64,000 nucleotides of DNA from positions 124,001 to 188,000 of the forward strand of contig JAMWBK010000013.1 of NCBI GenBank assembly GCA_029953675.1, written 5' to 3'. This document shows, in pieces, positions 21,520 to 33,112 of the stretch (position 1 is its first letter; the number at the start of each line of letters is the position of its first letter). Below the pieces are notes generated by a model. It worked only from the letters and a program-made list of their open reading frames with translations. It ran no database searches and was not told the origin of the DNA. The DNA is from Rhodosorus marinus (lineage: Eukaryota > Rhodophyta > Stylonematophyceae > Stylonematales > Stylonemataceae). The translations under genes and the position numbers were made by a program.

Positions 21520-23089
21520 CTACATAACAAGCCTTTGGCTCTTGTTAGGGTTGGACTTCCTCCCGAAGAAGCCCCTTGGCGAGTTCACCCCTGGTGAGGA
21601 ACTGCTTGATTCCGATTCAGACCGGGGCGAGCTGCTGCCAGACGCTTCTCCTAGACGTCGAGGAGAAAACATTCGTACGCGGTGCAGGAAACCTCCACTG
21701 TTGCTGTGCTCCGACCGGGTCGAGGCCTTGAGCTTGGACCTGGTGCCCTCGGACATTATGTGGCGACGAACGGGGTTTGGATCCTCCGAACCGTCATTCG
21801 ACCCATGCCATGATTCATCAGAGCCATTGTTGGTCAGGGGGGCGGCGCTCGCAGGCTTCTCCATTTCGGTCAGACTTGCACTCGTCGTTGTTATTGGGCT
21901 CCCGAACAACACCTCCCTTTCCGCAACTCCCGCAGATTCCGTGCGCAAACCTTCCAGCAGGTCCGGAGAACCCGCTACGGGCGAATGGGTCCGTGTCAAG
22001 TCAAGCTTCCCTCCGTGTGAAGAGATATTCGCGGTCCTCAGGTTGCTGAAGAAGTGGGTAGAATACATCCCCTTCGCGGTTCTGGTCCCTTCCATTTCCT
22101 GCAGGAGGACAACTGCGGCAGAAATGTTGTCCGTTGAACCCGCGTCGTAGGCTGATTTCACGAGAATTTTCGCTGCTCTTTCGCTGTCGGCGTACATGGA
22201 CAACGACTTTTTCGTAATCTACGTGGCAAAACGAGCAATTCACGGGTCAGCACCGGAATACAGAGCCTCTTTGCAAGCAAGTGGATCCTACCTTTACAGC
22301 AGTTTCATTTGACATCTTGGCCCATAACCCATCGGTGGCGATAATCACAAACTCATCTCGCTCCTCAACATCAAATTCCACAATGTCCGGTTCCGATATG
22401 ATTAAGTCCGCCGAGAATTTTTTCCCAGGGAACGTCCTCTCCTTGTGGCCCTTCAAGTCCAAGTCTCCGAGCGCTCGAGACAGAGTGATTACCCCGTTCA
22501 CTCCACGGGATGTTACGAAACCTCCGGCGTCCCTAACTCTTCGTACCTCAGCTGGAGAAAGGGCGGAATGGTCCTGTGACAAACCCAACGCCATACCATC
22601 TCTGGACATCACCGCGCGCGAGTCACCAACATTACAGCAGTACAGCTTGTTTCCGACAACAACAACCGAATTCAGCGTCGTCCCGGCATAGTTCTTTTCG
22701 GTTTCCGAAAGGCCTAGAATCTTGTCATCTGTGGTCTTCACAATCTCCCTTAGGGCTGCAGGTACATCGGTATGCAGCTTGGGGTGATCCATCAAACTAT
22801 TCACAAAGTTCTTCTTGCAATACTCCGCGGCCATCTCCCCACCATGTCCATCGAAAACGCAGAAAATCCCCAGTTGAGGCCCACCAAAGCCGAGTCTGGA
22901 GATCATCCACGCCGTCCTGTCCTCCATATAATTCCTCCTCCCCTCATACTCCGCAATCCCGCACTCCAGGCAGAACTCCTCGGCCTCCTCCCGGTCCTCA
23001 AAATGCAGCTCACCGATGTTCGGCTCAATCACGCGTGGATCCGATTCCTGATAATAAAACTCTTTCCCGAACGCGACAGACGCAGCCAT
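21520..23089 (-). CDS. PP2C-type protein phosphatase
   Basis: Mg/Mn-dependent Ser/Thr phosphatase of the PPM/PP2C family, 498 aa, acting in signalling. Exons: complement(22292..23089) and complement(21520..22218), with a 73-bp intron. The start is the ATG at 23089; the frame upstream is open but has no earlier ATG. Motifs seen are RRNYMED with the metal-binding Asp57, FDGHGG (80-84), AGTT, VGDSRAV, a GVITLSRALGD block, the ATDGLW Asp253, and STDNIS (Asp296-Asn297), the last reached only after splicing, so all metal ligands are present. The C-terminus is a long Ser- and basic-rich tail of about 190 residues, probably disordered. There is no membrane or clear targeting segment. A very long pyrimidine run on the plus strand (23190-23290) precedes it. 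Confidence 0.95.
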
Positions 23090-23184
23090 CTTCCCTTCTC
23101 CACCAAACAAACCTTTCCTCCTTTCCCACTGAACCCCTACCCCCACACGCCACTTTTCATCAACCCTTCACAACCTCCGTACCA

Positions 23185-23292
23185 ACACCCATCCTCCCGT
23201 TTCCCCCTTCCTCCCTCCTCCTCTTCCTCCCTACCTCGCTCCCTTCCCTCCCCTCCCTACCCTCCCTCCTCCCTCTAATCCCCCCCCACGCC
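23185..23292 (-). promoter_or_regulatory. Purine-rich tract upstream of PP2C
   Basis: About 100 bp almost entirely C/T on the plus strand, i.e. GGAGGG/GAGG repeats on the PP2C coding strand, 100-200 bp before its ATG. A promoter or leader role is inferred. Confidence 0.45.
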
Positions 23293-26182
23293 CATCCCAA
23301 CTTCTCAACTGCAAACCTCTTCCCCTTCAGAAATCCTGGAGAAAAAAATTTGAAAACAAACAACTCCCGCGACGCCAATCACAACAGCCCAACATAACCG
23401 GCGCCCAGACAAATCTGTCTGCGTTTGATCCAATGTTACCCAAATCTCGCAGAGGTTTTTTGGCCCACCAAAATGAAACAAAAAAAATTTCTAGTTTCAC
23501 AGTTTCTATGCAAGTAGTCAACGGACAGAAAAGAAAACAAGACTGCTTTTTGCGAAAAATATATAAATATCAGGGTACTTAAAAATGGTAAGGGGGGGGA
23601 AGGCGAACTGAAAATGGTTCTTGTGAATCTTTCGTATTCTTAAAGGGGGGTATTGAATTCGGATGAATTCTTATTTGTGAATAACTTGAAGCTTTTTGGT
23701 CTATTTTTGTTTCGGATTAGGGATGGGTTAATTTCTTCACAGAATGCTTTGAGTGAAAGGTTGAACCCCTCTTTTCCCCTTCCAGCAAATCCTTTAATGA
23801 AAATAATTTATACCTTTTTTAATTATTTATAGGGGAGAGGAAATAATGATACATGCCTTTTAAACTATTTTCTAGTAGCGAACTGGGCTGATCGTAGCGG
23901 AAAAGGCAGGAAATAAAGCGTTCCTCAATGGCGAAATTGGTTCTGCTATTCAGGAAATTGCCTGCCCCATTTTTTTCGACCAGTAAAAACAAGGAAAATC
24001 AAAGTTTGGCCGGGCGTCCGAAATAAGACACTACCCAACTCCCCCCTCGGAGGGTGTTGGGTAATATCGTAAATATGGATATACTGAATTATTGAAGATA
24101 TTTCGAATCTTCAGGACTAGTTCGACAAGACGGCTTGGAGGGGATAGAGAATTTTTAGGCCAGTTTCGATTGGCCAATAGAAAGCGTTGAAGTCATTTAG
24201 ACGATGAAAATAAACCGTTTATTATATTCTTCGAATGCTGGCGGCGTACGATTGGACACGCGAAGGATAGGGTTACTGAAGGCGATTGCATATCACGTTT
24301 TTCCAGGAATATTGAAAACTTTGGGAGAGGTTAAGATCAGAACCCCTCTTAAATGTGGAACGAACCCTGCTGGCGACCCATCCACCCACCCTCAACACGC
24401 CCTCCCTCCCTCCCTCCCTCCCTCCCTCTACCCCAGTTCCTCTTTTTTCTGTTCACGCTTGGCCAGAAGGCTGAGCAGCTTCTCTGGTTTCAAGGGAAAA
24501 AGAAAGAAGGGTGGATGAAGGAGGAACAACAAGCTGCAAAAGATGATGTTGCAACGTTGTAGTGGGCCATCCCTAAAATCAAAGGATATTTACCACTTAT
24601 TCATTTTGGGCTCGCTTGATTCGTCAACGTGTGGGCGTAAAAAAGTTTCCTGCTTTTTAACTTCTGTTTGTGGCTCCAAAAAAAATTGTGAATGAGAGAA
24701 AGAGCTTGACGTCGACCTCGGTCTGGCGGGGGGTTGACGTACCTGACAGAAGTTTCCGAGCACCAAGAGTTTTTATCTTTTTTTAAGAAGTATATTGAAA
24801 ACGCTCATGGGCGAGCTGACCCCTTCTCGTTCCTTAATGTATGAGGCAAGCCAACATAGGACTTGCTTCGTGTCCTGAGAATCACATAGCACATCGCGTA
24901 ATACGTAGAAAGTTTTTTTCTAAAAAGGCATTGTCTTGATTTGACTGGCCCACCCCTGAGTTCACTTCCACGCCCGCCCCCCCCCGCCCCTCTTGTTTCT
25001 GGGTCTTCGTTGGTAAGGGGTACAACGGAAGTATAGTTAATTATTTTAATAAAATTGTATTTTGAGCTTTTCTCGTTGCAGAAATGTCCTCACTCGATTC
25101 GCTGTTAAAAGTCACCACCACGAAGATGCCGGAGGCCCCAGGGGCTTTTTGGTCGTTTCGTGCGGGACGACACGGCCGATTGAGCATATCCAAAGCTTAC
25201 TGTAGAGGGTGATTGGACGTCTTCTGTGTTTTCCAGATTTAGATAATAATACGTGTAGAACGCGTTAAATAGAATATCACTTCCATGCCACCCCTTGCCA
25301 TTTGTCCTAGCGCGCACGAAATGGGGAATAAATATATTATGAAAAGGACATCCAACGTTAGAAGGGTGTTAGAAGAAGACGTTGACTGCTCAACGACAAA
25401 AAAGTAATTAATCTAGACCAATAACGTTGCAAGCTGTTCTTTTAGGGGGTAGATTCATTTCTCATCGCTGACAGTGGGACATATGCAAAATTTAGGGGGT
25501 AGGATTTCAATTCCAACAATCCAAAATAGTTCGATTTTGGTTCAATTAATTGGGATTTGGTAGAAGTACCCGCACGACTGGAAAGGGGGGTATGGTCTAG
25601 CCAAACCAACACGGGAAATTCGTTGACGGGAAGCTGTTGAGAGATTCTCCCCCAGAGTTGATTAAAAATCGCGTAAGGGTAGGTCTCAGCGCCAGAGCAT
25701 CATCTGCTTGACGAGATCGAACAGGTTTTGGAAGGACTATCGCAATGTCATGCCCTGTTCCACGTTATGGAAGGGCAATTCTCTCTTCACTGGGTACAGT
25801 GGAGACATGTGGAAGAAGAAGAATATTGTGGGAACTTGGGCACCCTCGCTGGAAGGGGTGCGCTAGCTTGCTTGTTCGAGCCATCTCCTGGTTTTGTTTT
25901 GGTGTAAACAGCCGCTTTGGGTTGTCCAACAACATGGAAAGAGGTAGCAGTTTTTGTGAGCGCAGATAACTTTTCTCAAATACTCGCGTTGTCCAGGTTG
26001 GGTAGTGCGTTCTAGGGGACCACTCAGATCGGGCTCTCGCCCTGTCAGGCCTCTGCCCGACATAGGCCGGGCTGCCAGTGTCCATGGTCAGTTCGCTGCG
26101 CTTGGGCGCTACGGGGATGGCGGGGGCTGGAACAAGCGTTTGTGACCAACACTTCCACGGCCCGGGTATTTACGGGACGCTT
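23293..26182. other. Gene-poor, AT-rich interval
   Basis: Contains a (CCCT)n run at about 24400-24430 and several G or T homopolymers. Short open frames (for example 24204-24518 plus, 25765-26085 minus) have no recognisable domain or support. No RNA gene seen. Confidence 0.45.
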
Positions 26183-26647
26183 CTAAAATCGCTCCCTACG
26201 TCCTTCCGAGAGTAGCACCCCACTAGAGGACCTTAAAAAAAACCTCCGATTAAACCGATTTAAAATCTCCCCTGCACGACGATGAACGCATTCTTTCAGA
26301 CCAAGTGCTCGAAATACTTTGACTTTGTTGAGTATGGACACACCAGTCGCGCATCCCTGACAAGTACGGAACAGTCGGTCTCCGAAAGCTGCTGTTGGTA
26401 GAGCTACGTATTTTTGGCCTCCACCGGAGGTCCTCGGGTGCGGGCTTTTTAAATTCGGGACCTCGTCGTCCGCACTTCTCTGAAGCATTATAAATAGGTC
26501 AAGTTGGGTTTTTCGATACTCCGCCCCTCCATGTTGGAAACTGGTGGGAACAGAGCGTTTTTCGTGGTTGATATCAATAAAATATAGTCGGGAAAATTGG
26601 GGGGAATCTTCTGGGGAATAGGCGATTCCAGCGCGTCTGGTAAACAT
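26183..26647 (-). CDS. Uncertain open reading frame, 154 aa
   Basis: An intronless minus-strand frame from the ATG at 26647 to a stop at 26183. The translation is basic, with a Cys pair (CQGC) near the middle, but no recognised domain, signal peptide or helix. The purine tract seen before most genes here is not obvious upstream. It is longer than expected by chance in this AT-rich area, but it may not be a gene. Confidence 0.22.
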   Translation of the reverse strand: MFTRRAGIAYSPEDSPQFSRLYFIDINHEKRSVPTSFQHGGAEYRKTQLDLFIMLQRSADDEVPNLKSPHPRTSGGGQKYVALPTAAFGDRLFRTCQGCATGVSILNKVKVFRALGLKECVHRRAGEILNRFNRRFFLRSSSGVLLSEGRRERF

Positions 26648-26824
26648 CCGGCGGTCGGTGGGAAGTAAATTTTAATAGCTATCCAGGGTTTTTTTGTTGC
26701 GAACGGGAAAATAACGCCTGTTTTCGAGGTTTTTGGTTTTCAGAATCGCACTCCGGTTCTGGTTGGAGGTTGAGGAGAGCAAGAACGATAGTGGGGAAGC
26801 TTGGGCTACTGGAAAGCGGTCGGT

Positions 26825-27214
26825 TCACGGAGGGGGAAGCGATTCTTTGGAGGGATTGAAGCCGTGGGCAGGGTATCTGCAGAGTGTGGGTAGAAAAGTG
26901 AGATCGACTCGGGCTGGGTTGCATTCGCCAGTTGTAGGAAGTGGACTGATCGTTCTTCTTGCAAGACCATTGGAAGATCGAAGGAGAGCGCAAAAATAGA
27001 AGCGTATGCTTGCGCAATCAGGCCTAACAATTTCTGCCCTGAACTGCGAATCTGAAGACGAAAAGAAACACCCTCCGTCCTCTTCCAAGACTTCAACCAT
27101 CTCTTCATCCCCTTCTGAGCTGCTGTCTCCCATTAAGGACACACGTTCTTGGAGCTCTCGTTCCAGCTCATCAAAATCGCTGCCATGAACGCTCCGCTCC
27201 TTCACTTGCAAACT
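26825..27214 (-). other. Isolated acidic exon-like segment
   Basis: A minus-strand open frame begins after a GGTAG acceptor-like site at about 27214 with a charged sequence (DFDELERELQERVSLMGDSS, then EGDEEMVEVLEEDG) that looks like real protein. Flanking DNA upstream is AT-rich, and no partner exon was found. It may be part of an unresolved gene or a relic. Confidence 0.18.
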
Positions 27215-27726
27215 ACCTTTCCCAGTCGATCAGCTAGGAAAAGTTCTCCCTCTCCACTTACAGAATATGCTAGCTTTGTGGCCAATAGAAGAGACTTAGT
27301 TCATCAAACTACCATTCATTACCCCCCAAGAATACACAATCCTTTATTATTGGTGGTTATATATTGAATATAAGTATAAAATATGCTAATTCTTAAAATA
27401 CTACTTTATACAATTTAGTCTTTGTTGATTTATCCAATGAATGATCGTATATTAGCCAATCATTCATTTCCTAGCGAAGGTGGGTCTACTTTTTCCAGCA
27501 TAGTCGATTCCGCCAATAGAAAAGGATGGGGGAAAACGGCGAATTCCGCCTCCTGGAACTGCACCAGAATACACAGCATCCCAGGCGATCCGATGGAGGT
27601 AGGACAGGAACGTTGGCTGTAATCTTGAGCTCTTCAGGTACTGAGCTAGTGGATTTTTCTCACAGTGAGCAGGTTGTTGCTAAACCGATCCCACGACACG
27701 TCTGGGAAGGGGACGATTAGTAGTCG

Positions 27727-29210
27727 TCCCTACGGAACTTGCATGGTGTAGGTTGGGAGGTGATTCGCATTTCCGACGAGGATAAGTTGTGCCTGTGCGA
27801 GTGCGAAGATGTCGTCGGAGACAAAGAGGAAGAGCACTTCCCTTCCAATGAGCTTGGTTGAGCAACAACCGGGGAGTGAGCGCAGGTCTGTTGATGGTTG
27901 TGTTTGGCTATCGGGCTCCTCGCACGGCTATCGTGTGGGGTATCTTTGACCGTGAATCACGATGTCTTCGGTCTTGAAGTTGGGTCGCCAATATCCAGAG
28001 CTGCTCGTCCGAATTAAGAACGCAACGAGCTCAGGTTTCTGCTGTCTCCAAACGATCAGCGATAGCTGGTAGGAATACCCAGGTTTGACATGCAAGGCTC
28101 ATCGGACAACGATCCTGACGCACCCACTCCAGCGCGATGAGAACAATAAGAAATTTTTATTTTTTCGCCACTGGGCTGGGGGGGAGCGGTAGTGTCTTCC
28201 TCGTCGACGCTTGCTCGATCACATCAAGCCACAGAGCACCCGATTCCTGCTCAATCCCAATCCATTTCTCCTGGATGCGCCCGCAATCAACCCCACAATC
28301 TTTGGATCTGGCGACTGACCCTGTAAAAGTCCAAAGCTTATCACACTCCTCCCCAAAACGGCCTTATCAAGCAGGTCAATACAGGACACCGTCGGGAGCA
28401 GTTCTTCAGCCCCATGTCCCTCCTTCTCCATTAGGACCACACTCATACCCACCCAAACACACTCTCAAAACCAGAGCGTGCTCCAGGCCAACTCCGAGGA
28501 ACAAGCCGAGCCCTCTCCACACTCACCAATAACATTTAAATACTTTTTTAAAGGTAACGCCAAAGTAGGCCATGGGGCCCCGAGGCGAGGGGAGAGAGTG
28601 CTGGAGGTGAACAAGGACGACTAGACAATCCAAGAAAAAAAATTCTTTGCGGAATTGATGAAGTTCAAGGACTGGATAGTTCTTGCCAAACGCTAAGCTA
28701 AGGAGGCTGATGGAACATCCCCGCAGCCCAGACAGCAAACCGTGGTTGGTCGTCTTGGAGAAGAGTAGGGCTCAAACAATTTTCTTCACGACATGAACCG
28801 AGAGTAGTCCCGCGCAAACCCGATCATGTCCGAGCAAGCATATAGGTCGGGTGTCGGGTTTTGTGTTTCTTCCCAAGGCGTCAGCGACTAGTAGGTCCTC
28901 TTACATCGGAGCGAGAATCCCCCATCCAGGGCTCACCATGCTTTGCTAAGAGCCGGAAGCAGAGTCTGGTCCGCAAGGTCACGAGGTGCCCCATTTTCGC
29001 CTCCCGGAAAGAGCACTGCGCTAGGACGTGTTGATGCCAAGCACCGAAGCTCTCCATCTGGAATTTGTGGACAAGGCTGCCTAGACTTCATATCCAAAAG
29101 CTCCGCACTCTGGAGACGAGACATCAACGCACGACTTAGCTCATCACTGTGCTGAGCAACCAGATGACCGCCTCGATCCTGAAAGTTCACTCGGTTCTGG
29201 ATTGGGACCT
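27727..29210 (-). CDS. Unrecognised multi-exon gene candidate(s)
   Basis: Several minus-strand segments look coding but do not match a family I know. The best defined is a terminal exon at complement(28157..28320): a TTTTACAG acceptor, then a frame containing DCGRIQEKWIGIEQESGALW and ending at TAA 28157-28159. Upstream, about 29210-28942 is open from a TTACCTCAG acceptor to a GTGAGC donor and includes RPSAVLFPGGENGAPRDLAD. Two more open pieces, about 28115-27945 (with PELVAFLIRTSSSGYWRP) and 27870-27727, lie beyond the stop in one frame separated by a TAG, and may be another gene or alternative exons. The joins between are unresolved. Confidence 0.3.
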
Positions 29211-29413
29211 GAGGTAAGGACGAGGAAGTGACGTCAGGAGGGTTCAACAAGCGTAAAGAGCCAAACAGACACAGAAAAAAACAATTATTCCTTTTCGGAG
29301 GTGACGGTTGAAAAGCCGCTGCTGAGACTCCAGAGGAGAGGGCGAGAAGAAGGAGAAGAAGAACAAGCGGAAGAAAAAGCAGCTCGTGTGGTTGGAGAAG
29401 ATACAATGGAAGT

Positions 29414-31267
29414 ATGCAAGTCACTCTGAAGTCAGAGCACGGACGTTCGGGTGCCTTAGGGCTTGTAGAAGTTCGTAATCGATGCCTTTGGATTTTAAGA
29501 GAGGCTGGAGTGGTTTCCGTAACGAACGTCTGTGAGGGTGATGGGGACGAAGAGCTGATCGTTGAGGAAGGTAAGGGCGCTGTACTGATCGGAGGGGTCG
29601 AAGATGGGGGGAGCGTGTTCCTGGTGGATGAGGAGGGGTACTTGAGGTGTTATAATGGAGTGAACAGGGAGCTTTTGAGGAGCTTGAAGGCTCACGACGG
29701 GGGCGTATCGTGCCTGGAAGTGACGAGCAGCATTGTCGTGACTTGCGGATGTGTGGATGGTCAGGTCAAGGTCTTCGATGCGAGGGATGGGTCAAGGCTG
29801 AGTTCGTTCTCGGTGGACTTTGAGGTGACGGCAGTGTCCACGAGGAGCGGGAGTATTCTGTTGGGGACTGCAGAAGGCACAGTGTTCCGTAGAAGCGGCG
29901 CGGAGTGCAAGGAGATCTTCGCGGGAAGGGAAGGACAGCCAACGACGGGTTCAGTCACAGCAATCTGCTCGAATCCGTACTCGAATCGCGTCTGGATTGG
30001 GCTTTCCTCGGGCCATATCGTTGTCTTCAGAAAGTCAAAGACGATCTTCAGCTCTCGCGCTCACGATGGACGTATCACTTCGATCCAGTCGGCGTCAAGC
30101 TCATTAATCGTCACCGCGGGTAGCGACGGGCTGGTCGGCGTATGGAAAGCATCGAGATCATCACCACGCCTGCTATACAACTCCGCCGCAGGCGGCAAGA
30201 ACATCACACTGACCACAGGCGAGCAGGCCACCCTCCACTCCAGAAGAGTATGGATCGTTTCAGAAAACGCCACCCGCGCATGGAACCTCACCGTAAAGCT
30301 CCCGAAACAGAAACCAAACATCGATACCGCAGATCAAACAAACAGAATCGTCAAGCAGCTTAAGGACAAGGTCATCAGCAAAGGTAAGTCAGCAGGCTTT
30401 AGGCTGCTTTCAAGCCCCGACCGAGATGCCAAGGAGGCGGCGAGGTGGACCAAGCCAAGCCGTTGACTCGTGCAGTCGGTCTCTTCCGTATGTAGAGGTG
30501 AGAGACTGGGGCTGCGCAGGCTGCGTCCCCGCCTTCCAGCCTCTCACCCCCTGCAATACCAGAGAAGACCGTGTTGGCCTGGAAGACATGTCTTCTGACG
30601 ATCAGTTGTGGACGTTTGGTTGTTAGATTCTGAGATTTTGGAGCTGAAGAGGATAGCGGCTGGTCTTCAAGATGAGCTCGATGAGCTTAGGAGTATCGCG
30701 AGGAGGCGTGAGGCTGAGGTGTGGAGTGCTAGGAAGATATCTCGTCGTCGTTTTGATCGGTCTATGGTGTCTGGTGGATTGGGTTCGAGCCTTGTCAAGG
30801 AGCAGGGCGGCGAGGGTGGGCAGCAGCGAGAGCTTGACCTTGCGATCCGTATGCTGCACGAGATGGATATTAACATGAGGGAGTCGGAGGAGAGGTTTGA
30901 GCAGCTGTACAGGCAGCAGGCGGAGCAGGCGCGGGAATTTGTGGAGAGGAACAGGGCGGTGGAGGAGTCAAAGAGAGCTTTTACGGAAGAGGACCGTCGG
31001 GATCGGGTCAAGGAGGCGGAAGAGCTACTGAGAACCTGGGAGAAAGGCGCCCGGGAGATCTTCGACGACCGCAAGAGAGAAACCAACTCGGTTCGACAGC
31101 GGCTGACCGCCATTGAAAAGGCCCGAGAACCGGAACCGGAGCCGTCAGAAAAGCCCGCCGAGAGGAACTTGCCAAGCTCAGCGGAAGCGATCCGAGCAGG
31201 TCTCGATGTTCCGGTGCGGAGATCGCCAGAGGAGGTATCGATGAGCTCCGAGAACACACGCTGCTAG
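29414..31267 (+). CDS. WD40 beta-propeller protein with C-terminal coiled coil
   Basis: A 536-aa protein in two exons: 29414..30383 and 30627..31267 (243-bp intron, phase 1; the join reads ISKDSEILELKR). Residues 1-300 form a diverged WD40 repeat domain; the clearest blades contain LLRSLKAHDGGVSCLEV, VVTCGCVDGQVKVFDARDGS and SSLIVTAGSDGLVGVWKAS. Residues about 325-470 are a long charged coiled coil rich in Glu, Arg and Gln, followed by a Pro/Glu-rich tail. This architecture suits a scaffold of a trafficking, cytoskeletal or RNA-processing complex, but I cannot name an orthologue. The start is the ATG at 29414; a GA-rich stretch precedes it at 29331-29390. Confidence 0.8.
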
Positions 31268-31356
31268 GCTTGATCGCTAAGAGTCACTTCGTCCAACCGT
31301 CTTATCAGATACTTGACAGGGATAAGTTTTGAAGTCAGCGCAGCCATTAAGTTGCA

Positions 31357-32678
31357 TCAAAATCCGAAGACGGAGAGCGTAGGTTCCTCGTTAAAGTCTT
31401 CTCCGCAGTACGCCAGGAGCATCTTTGAAGGATGCCAGGCGAGGGAATTGAAGGCCAAGCCGACCTGGAGCTTGTGGACGAGCTTTCCGGTATCAGTCCC
31501 TGCGATATCGATGAAGCTCTCATCGACGCCATCGTAGCCCGAGGCGAGCAGGAGTCCGTCGTGGGAGAACACAGTGCACCTCACCGGAAACTCACAGCTT
31601 TCCAGGCTACGAATGCAGTAGTACTCGTCGACGTCCCACAGCGTCACAATCGCGTCTCCACCACCGATCGCAAACCGAGACGACCGCTTGTCAAAGTCAA
31701 TGCACGTGCATCCAGATTGATGGGCTTGGATCTTCCTCTGCAGCTTTAAACTCGGCCAGCTGTTCACCGAAACCTAACAACAGGGATACAAAGATATCTC
31801 TTGAGTAAGCCGGTCGAAGCGTCCTAACAGCTGGGACCATTGCAGGCTTGTCGACCGCGAAGGCTGCAGGGGCCTTTAGGTCCCGCCTGCAATCTTCGCC
31901 ATCGTTTTCCCTGCTTCACTCCCAGGCCTCGACGCTCTCCTTTGGGGAGAATGTTGAACGCGTCTGCATTCTCAGACCAGGTTTCGTTTGGAGAGAAGTC
32001 GGAATGGGGAGTAACTCACGCTTCCATCGCTGGTTGCAATTAGAAAGGAGTCTCCCGATGGACTCCACTTCATATCTTTAACATTCTCAACGACCTTGAT
32101 CTGTCCCTGGTTGTCGCCGCTCCTGGGGTCAATAAAGTGAAGCGTATCGCTCTTATCTCTCACGCAGATGTGCTTTCCATCGGGACTGAACGCAATGATG
32201 TAGTTCTCCGCTCTCGTCTTGATCTCAAGGACGTCCGTCTTCTTCGATCTTAGATCCCAGATTCTCGCCTAGAGAGGTAGAAGCGCGGTCGTTTAGGGAT
32301 GCAGGGCTGAGGGGGATCTTGGCGGGGCCCTCGCGGGACCCGGCTTCGAGGACGGCGGACAGGGCTTACTGTTTTGTCGGCGGAAGCGCTAGCAAGAATC
32401 TTTGGGTTGACTGGATCCCAAGCGATTTTGTTGACTGCTCCTGTGTGTTTTGAGAGTTCCTTTGACGAGGAGAAGGCGCGTGTAGTAGAGTTCGAGATCT
32501 GGTAGACGTCCCAGATTCTCAGCGTCTGATCAGAAGCGGCGCTCCCGATGTAGTACCCGTCGCAGGAGAAGGCGACATCGTTTATGCTCGTACGCCGATG
32601 TCCGTCCGACCGGTGGTGTCCGTCCAGCCGCACCGTCGACCTAGACTCCAGCCCGCCGTGCTTGATGTGCGATGTCAT
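31357..32678 (-). CDS. THOC3: THO complex subunit 3 (WD40)
   Basis: WD40 subunit of the THO/TREX complex, which couples transcription to mRNP assembly and mRNA export in the nucleus (plant TEX1, human THOC3). Exons: complement(32370..32678), complement(32020..32268) and complement(31357..31773), 324 aa, close to family size. Family-specific segments are HTGAVNKIAWDPVNPKILAS followed by ASADKTARIWDLRSKK (rebuilt across intron 1), AFSPDGKHICVRDKSD, KDMKWSPSGDSFLIATSDGS, HQSGCTCIDFD, GGGDAIVTLWDVDEYYCIRS and LAWHPSKMLLAYCGED. The start is the ATG at 32678. Its 3' end is 89 bp from the end of the WD40/coiled-coil gene, so the two converge. Confidence 0.9.
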
Positions 32679-32903
32679 ACCTCCCGCTTCAAAACCATTT
32701 CCTCAGGTGCGGGGGAAAACCAAAAACAAAAGATGCAACCACAGCTTCGATCCAAAAACAAAAGAAAAGAAACGGGCGAAGAAGTTTCTTCTTTCACAGA
32801 TCTAGAGCACCGGTCCACTACTCCAACCCCTTCGCTCCTCACCGTTCCGATCCCCGATCCCCTCCAAACCTTCTCAATGCCTTTCGGAGCTTTTCTAGTA
32901 CAT

Positions 32904-32999
32904 CCATTCGACATGTACTAAGATCTTCACTACGTGTACTATAACGTGTAGTTCCATTCGATGTGTACTAATATTTAGTACGTGTACTATAGTACGTGA
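32904..32999 (+). repeat. Tandem pair of about 48-bp ACGTGTAC-rich units
   Basis: Two adjacent units (about 32904-32951 and 32953-32999) each start CCATTCGA(C/T)(A/G)TGTACTAA and contain TACGTGTACTATA. The core is partly self-complementary. It lies in the divergent side of THOC3, about 230 bp before its start codon. Confidence 0.8.
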
Positions 33000-33049
33000 T
33001 TTGTACAAACTGAATGAATGTGTTTATTAGGAGACTAAAAGAGACCGCG

Positions 33050-33055
<6 letters not shown>

Positions 33056-33108
<53 letters not shown>
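33056..33108 (+). repeat. (GA)n microsatellite
   Basis: About 26 uninterrupted GA dinucleotides. On the THOC3 coding strand this is a CT run about 380 bp before the start; on the other strand it is a GAGA run. Confidence 0.97.

Positions 33109-33112
<4 letters not shown>

Noticed and set aside
22576-23397. 273-codon plus-strand open frame
   Set aside because: Antisense to PP2C exon 1 and its upstream pyrimidine tract; low complexity Pro/Ser/His composition.
24204-24562. Open frames across a (CCCT)n run
   Set aside because: The Pro/Ser-rich part comes from the microsatellite, and there is no other support.
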